A stretch of 16,947 nt of DNA from CAYQTO01 sp964420455 (GTDB taxonomy: Bacteria; Sumerlaeota; Sumerlaeia; SLMS01). Both the position numbers and the translations under genes were made by a program. The stretch covers positions 1 through 16,947 of the forward strand of contig CAYQTO010000072.1 of the NCBI GenBank assembly GCA_964420455.1, written 5' to 3'. This document shows positions 14,006 through 16,947 of this stretch, piece after piece. Under the pieces are notes generated by a model, which worked only from the letters and a program-made list of their open reading frames with translations, was not told the DNA's origin and ran no database searches. Every line of letters starts with the position of its first letter. Position 1 is the stretch's first letter.

Positions 14006-14752
14006 ATGGCAGACCAGGAATCCTTGCTGCGTCAGGTTGGAGTCATCGAGAACCGCCTCGACGAGGAGGTTGCGCGGATCAAGCGGGGCCAGATGACCAC
14101 CATCATCATCGGCATCGTGCTGGTGGTGGTGATCGGCGCCTACTTCACTTGGGCGAGCTCAACGATCCGGGGCCTGCTTGCCCCGGAGGACATCGCGGCG
14201 ATGGCTGGCGACCAGGCGCGCACGTATATCGCCGAGTCGCGCCCGGAGCTCGAGCGCATGGCCACGGAGCAGGCACCCATCCTCGTCAACAACCTCGCCG
14301 ACGACCTTATCGAGAACCGCATCCCCCAGGGGCGCGAGTTCATCGAGGAAACCGTCCGCGAGAACGCCCAGATCCAGGTCAGCAAAGTTGTCGAGTTCGT
14401 CCTCGACAGCTTCGAGACGGTGATCGAGGAGCAGGGTGAGACCATGCGGGAGATCGGCGAGGCGCTCGAGACGGAGGCCGGCCGGCTCGAGTTCAAGGAC
14501 ATGATGAAGGCGCAGATGGAAGAGGCACTCGAGGCGGAGGAGATCATCATCAGCCTCGATTCCTACGGCACGGCGCTGGAGGAACTGGAGGCGCTGATGA
14601 CCCGGCTTGCGACCGCCGGCCCCGGGGAGTTGAGCGATTATGAGCGGGTCGCCCGCGAGTTGATCGTCCTCGTGCGCGAGCTGGCAGGCCGGTCCGAGCT
14701 CCAACTGGGCGACCTGCCCACCCTCCAGGGCATCGACGAGGCTGTCGAGTAA
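14006..14752 (+). CDS. Membrane-anchored helical protein of unknown function, second gene of a pair
   Basis: This encodes 248 residues. I choose the ATG at 14006 over the GTG at 13997 because GAGG (13994-13997) sits eight bases upstream of the ATG; the GTG would lie within that ribosome binding site. Residues 7-25 are a short amphipathic, coiled-coil-like helix. R24, K26 and R27 precede a transmembrane helix at about 30-51, giving an N-in topology. Residues 60-248 are long, acidic helices rich in Glu, Leu and Ile (for example EEQGETMREIGEALETEAG), ending in LGDLPTLQGIDEAVE. There are no cysteines. Size, topology and composition mirror the upstream neighbour, which suggests an ancient tandem duplication or a heteromeric complex. 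A very strong terminator follows. No family is recognised. Confidence 0.8.
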   Translation: MADQESLLRQVGVIENRLDEEVARIKRGQMTTIIIGIVLVVVIGAYFTWASSTIRGLLAPEDIAAMAGDQARTYIAESRPELERMATEQAPILVNNLADDLIENRIPQGREFIEETVRENAQIQVSKVVEFVLDSFETVIEEQGETMREIGEALETEAGRLEFKDMMKAQMEEALEAEEIIISLDSYGTALEELEALMTRLATAGPGELSDYERVARELIVLVRELAGRSELQLGDLPTLQGIDEAVE

Positions 14753-14785
14753 GCACGGTTCCGCCATCACGACGGCTGTATAGAC

Positions 14786-14819
14786 AAGATCCCCCGGGCC
14801 TTCGCCCGGGGGATCTTTT
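14786..14819. terminator. Strong bidirectional terminator between the membrane-protein operon and sucD
   Basis: AAGATCCCCCGGGC (14786-14799) pairs perfectly with GCCCGGGGGATCTT (14804-14817), a 14-bp stem with a CTTC loop. It is followed by T bases on the plus strand and gives a CTT-type end on the minus strand. It lies between the convergent stops at 14752 and 14847, so it can end both transcripts. Confidence 0.92.
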
Positions 14820-14846
14820 GTTCTCGGGGAACGGGTAGCGGCAAGA

Positions 14847-15722
14847 TCAGGCGCCGATGGCTTCCTTCACCATGGCCGAGATCTGGTCGGGCCGTTCCGC
14901 GGTCTTGATGCCGCAGGCGTTGAGAGCCTCGATCTTGGCCTGGGCGGTGCCCCCACCGGCGCTGATGATGGCGCCCGCATGGCCCATGCGCTTGCCCGGG
15001 GGCGCGGTCAGCCCGGCGATGAAGCCGATCACCGGCTTGGTCATGTTGCTCTTGGCCCATTCCGCGGCCTTCTCCTCGGCCGCGCCACCGATCTCGCCAA
15101 TCAGGATCACCGCGTCGGTCTCCGGGTCGTTCTGGAAGAGCGCGAGCGCGTCACGGTGCGACGTTCCGACGATGGGATCGCCGCCGATGCCGATGCAGGT
15201 GCTCTGGCCGATGCCCGCACGGGTCAGTTCCCACACGATTTCGTAAGTCAGGGTGCCGGAACGGCTGATGACGCCGATGCGGCCGGGCTTGTGAATATGG
15301 CCCGGCATGATGCCGCACTTCGCCTGGCCCGGCGTGATCACACCCGGGCAGTTCGGACCCACCAGGTGCGTCCCGTTCGCCCCCGCCGCGTGATACACGG
15401 TCATCATGTCCTGCACGGGAATTCCCTCGGTGATGAGGATGACCACGGGGATGCCGGATTCGATGGATTCGAGCGCCGCATCGGCGGCGAACGGCGCGGG
15501 GACGTACACGATCGAGGTGTTGCAGCCGGTTTCCTTCACCGCCTCGCGCACGGTGTTGAAGACCGGCACGTCCTCGAGGGCGACCTGGCCCCCCTTGCCG
15601 GGCGTTACCCCCGCCACCACCTTCGTTCCGTAGTCCTTCATCTGGCCCCCGTGAAAGAGGCCTTCCCGCCCCGTGATGCCCTGGATCAACAGGCGCGTAT
15701 TCCCATCAACAAGTATCGACAT
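14847..15722 (-). CDS. sucD: Succinate-CoA ligase (ADP/GDP-forming) subunit alpha
   Basis: This encodes 291 residues, the normal length for SucD. The enzyme interconverts succinyl-CoA and succinate with phosphorylation of ADP or GDP in the TCA cycle, as an alpha-beta complex in the cytoplasm. The start MSILVDGNTRLLIQG and the CoA-binding GITGREG (15-21) are typical, as are VGPNCPGVI (121-129), SRSGTLTYE (153-161) and GIGGDPIVGTSH (178-189). The phosphorylated histidine is H248 in GKRMGHAGAI. The ATG at 15722 matches the family N terminus. The partner sucC, usually immediately upstream and co-transcribed, is absent: the upstream neighbour is a divergent epimerase gene, and a terminator follows. 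So sucD is monocistronic here and its beta subunit must be encoded elsewhere. Confidence 0.97.
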   Translation of the reverse strand: MSILVDGNTRLLIQGITGREGLFHGGQMKDYGTKVVAGVTPGKGGQVALEDVPVFNTVREAVKETGCNTSIVYVPAPFAADAALESIESGIPVVILITEGIPVQDMMTVYHAAGANGTHLVGPNCPGVITPGQAKCGIMPGHIHKPGRIGVISRSGTLTYEIVWELTRAGIGQSTCIGIGGDPIVGTSHRDALALFQNDPETDAVILIGEIGGAAEEKAAEWAKSNMTKPVIGFIAGLTAPPGKRMGHAGAIISAGGGTAQAKIEALNACGIKTAERPDQISAMVKEAIGA

Positions 15723-15761
15723 GGTGTTCCATTTTCCTGAACAGGGGAGAGTCGCCGGGAG

Positions 15762-15780
15762 GCGGGGAGTTCTTCCCCGC
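15762..15780. repeat. Palindrome GCGGGGA-N5-TCCCCGC in the sucD/epimerase divergent region
   Basis: A perfect 7-bp stem (15762-15768 with 15774-15780) around GTTCT lies 40 bases before the sucD ATG, within its presumed 5' UTR or promoter, and upstream of the epimerase start. The same stem sequence recurs at 16879-16896 just after the epimerase gene. A third TCCCCGC half-copy lies near 15799. Confidence 0.5.
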
Positions 15781-15925
15781 GCGCCGACGCAGGTGTATTC
15801 CCCGCCCCGGCAGAGGGGTCAAGGACTTGCTCCCCGAGGGCCGGCGCACGGCAAAGAAGGTTGCCGCTCCTTCGCGAATCCCCCACGATCCACCCAATCG
15901 TCCCCTTGGGAAGGAGCCACGCGCC

Positions 15926-16879
15926 TTGCACGTCCTCGTTACCGGAGCCGCCGGATTCATCGGGAGCACCTTGTGCGAGGCCCTGGTGGCCCGCGGTGAC
16001 ACCGTTACCGGCATGGATGACTTCAACGAGTATTACAGCCCGGAGCGCAAGCGCCGCAACCTGGCCGCGCTCGTCGGCAACCCCTCCTTCACCCTCCTCG
16101 AGCATGACTTCGCCGACCGCGAGTCAACCATGCGTGCCGTCGCTGCCGCACCGCCCGACGTCATCGCCCACCTCGGCGCCCTCGGCAGCGTCCGCTACTC
16201 CGTCAAGCGACCGGACCTGTATATCCGCGTCAACATCGGCGGCACCGCCAACCTCCTCGAGGCCGCCCGCGAAATCGGCACCACGCGCTTCGTCTTCGCC
16301 TCCACCTCCTCCGTCTATGGCCAGACGGACAAGGTCCCCTTCGTCGAAACCGACCCCACCGACAGGCCCCTCGCCCCGTACCCCGCGTCCAAGAAGAGCG
16401 GCGAAGTCCTCGGCCACGCCTACCACAACATGCACGGCATGGACTTCACCGCGCTGCGGTTCTTCAACGTTTACGGCCCCCGCGGCCGGCCAGACATGAT
16501 GCCTTGGATCGTCCTCGAAAGCCTGCTCCATGATCGCGAAATCACGCTCTTTGACAACGGCCATATGCGCCGCGACTGGACCTACGTGGACGACATTGTT
16601 TCCGGGGTCATGGCAGCGATCGACCGGCCGATGGGATACGAGATTTTCAACATCGGCCGCGGCCACCCGATCTGGATGACCGAGTTTCTCGAGATCCTGG
16701 AGGGGCTTGCAGGGCGAAAGGTCCGCAGGAAGGTCGTAGACGCGCCCCCGAGCGAGCCCAAGGTCACCTTTGCCAACGTCGACAAGGCGCGTCGGCTCCT
16801 GGGCTACGAGCCTCAGACCGCCGTTGAGCATGGGCTGCGCCGGTTCTGGGACTGGTATCGGGCGGAGATGGCGGGGTAG
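15926..16879 (+). CDS. NAD-dependent epimerase/dehydratase, UDP-glucuronate 4-epimerase-like
   Basis: This encodes 317 residues starting with TTG at 15926, chosen because AAGGAG (15911-15916) lies nine bases upstream and the Rossmann strand HVLVTGAAGFIGS begins at residue 2; the upstream in-frame extension to 15827 is Arg/Pro-rich and unlike protein. The NAD-binding G7-x2-G10-x2-G13 is present. The catalytic set is S129 in FASTSSVYG and Y152-x3-K156 (YPASK). GSVRYSVKRPDLYIRVN, RFFNVYGPRGRPDM and RDWTYVDDI (216-224) are typical of the UDP-glucuronate 4-epimerase branch of extended SDRs, which supplies UDP-galacturonate for surface polysaccharides. UDP-glucose epimerase-like or dehydratase activity cannot be excluded. 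Codons strongly favour C at the third position. It is divergent from sucD with a 203-base gap and appears to be transcribed alone. Confidence 0.88.
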   Translation: MHVLVTGAAGFIGSTLCEALVARGDTVTGMDDFNEYYSPERKRRNLAALVGNPSFTLLEHDFADRESTMRAVAAAPPDVIAHLGALGSVRYSVKRPDLYIRVNIGGTANLLEAAREIGTTRFVFASTSSVYGQTDKVPFVETDPTDRPLAPYPASKKSGEVLGHAYHNMHGMDFTALRFFNVYGPRGRPDMMPWIVLESLLHDREITLFDNGHMRRDWTYVDDIVSGVMAAIDRPMGYEIFNIGRGHPIWMTEFLEILEGLAGRKVRRKVVDAPPSEPKVTFANVDKARRLLGYEPQTAVEHGLRRFWDWYRAEMAG

Positions 16880-16896
16880 CGGGGACGAATCCCCGC
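16879..16896. repeat. Palindrome GCGGGGA-CGAA-TCCCCGC after the epimerase gene
   Basis: A perfect 7-bp stem (16879-16885 with 16890-16896) with a CGAA tetraloop begins at the last base of the epimerase stop codon. No T-run follows, so it is not a classic intrinsic terminator, although it may stop or stabilise the transcript. The stem is identical to that at 15762-15780, so the epimerase gene is bracketed by two copies. Confidence 0.55.
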
Positions 16897-16916
16897 CCAC
16901 CCCACCCTCGTCGCGA

Positions 16917-16947
16917 TTACTGAAACGGCGACAGGTCGAGATCCGGC
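16917..16947 (-). CDS. Possible last codons of a convergent minus-strand gene
   Basis: Reading the minus strand from the window edge gives ...PDLDLSPFQ and then TAA (16919-16917), a protein-like ending with C/G-rich codons as in the neighbours. It would converge on the epimerase gene with the palindrome between them. Only about ten codons are visible, so this is a guess from context. Confidence 0.3.
   Translation of the reverse strand, partial: PDLDLSPFQ

Noticed and set aside
15827..15925. Upstream TTG start for the epimerase gene
   Set aside because: The extension is Arg/Pro-rich and precedes the Rossmann strand; the TTG at 15926 has AAGGAG at the right distance.
1..16947. CRISPR array, insertion sequence, prophage or defence system
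   Set aside because: No regularly spaced DNA repeats, transposase, integrase or nuclease genes were seen; the repeats present are protein-level repeats inside one gene.

Overview
The window comes from a GC-rich bacterial chromosome with Gram-negative-type export: several products carry Sec signal peptides, and two are inner-membrane proteins with large extracytoplasmic parts. The mix of a heparinase II/III-family protein, a phosphodiester glycosidase, a 2806-residue RTX/FG-GAP exoprotein and TTG start codons fits lineages such as Planctomycetota, Sumerlaeota or related candidate phyla. That placement is a weak inference; no rRNA or phylogenetic marker settles it.

Layout. (1) 1-531 (+) is the C-terminal end of a heparinase II/III-like protein, closed by a hairpin terminator. 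(2) 592-881 is a hairpin-rich leader of unknown function. (3) 882-2363 (+) is a secreted phosphodiester glycosidase (NAGPA-type) with a C-terminal SH3-like domain. It converges on (4) a giant exported multidomain protein, 2531-10951 (-), across a shared terminator. (5) 10952-11454 is non-coding and includes an AT-richer island. (6) A tRNA-Ser(GGA) with encoded CCA lies at 11455-11545 (-). (7) A small 4Fe-4S ferredoxin, 11779-12015 (+), converges on (8) a BioF2/FemAB-like N-acyltransferase, 12106-13077 (-). (9) Divergent from that is a two-gene operon, 13216-14752 (+), encoding two similarly built membrane-anchored helical proteins of unknown function. (10) It ends in a strong bidirectional terminator shared with sucD, 14847-15722 (-). 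(11) Divergent from sucD is a UDP-glucuronate 4-epimerase-like SDR, 15926-16879 (+), followed by what may be the last codons of a convergent gene.

How the genes relate. The heparinase-like protein, glycosidase, epimerase and acyltransferase are all compatible with making or turning over surface polysaccharide, but they are separate transcription units with no operon tying them together. sucD is a TCA-cycle gene standing without an adjacent sucC. The most novel content is in the giant exoprotein, which holds eight tandem copies of an approximately 55-residue beta-type repeat and an unrecognised domain with paired cysteines, and in the unidentified membrane-protein pair at 13216-14752. I saw no CRISPR array, insertion sequence, prophage gene or origin.
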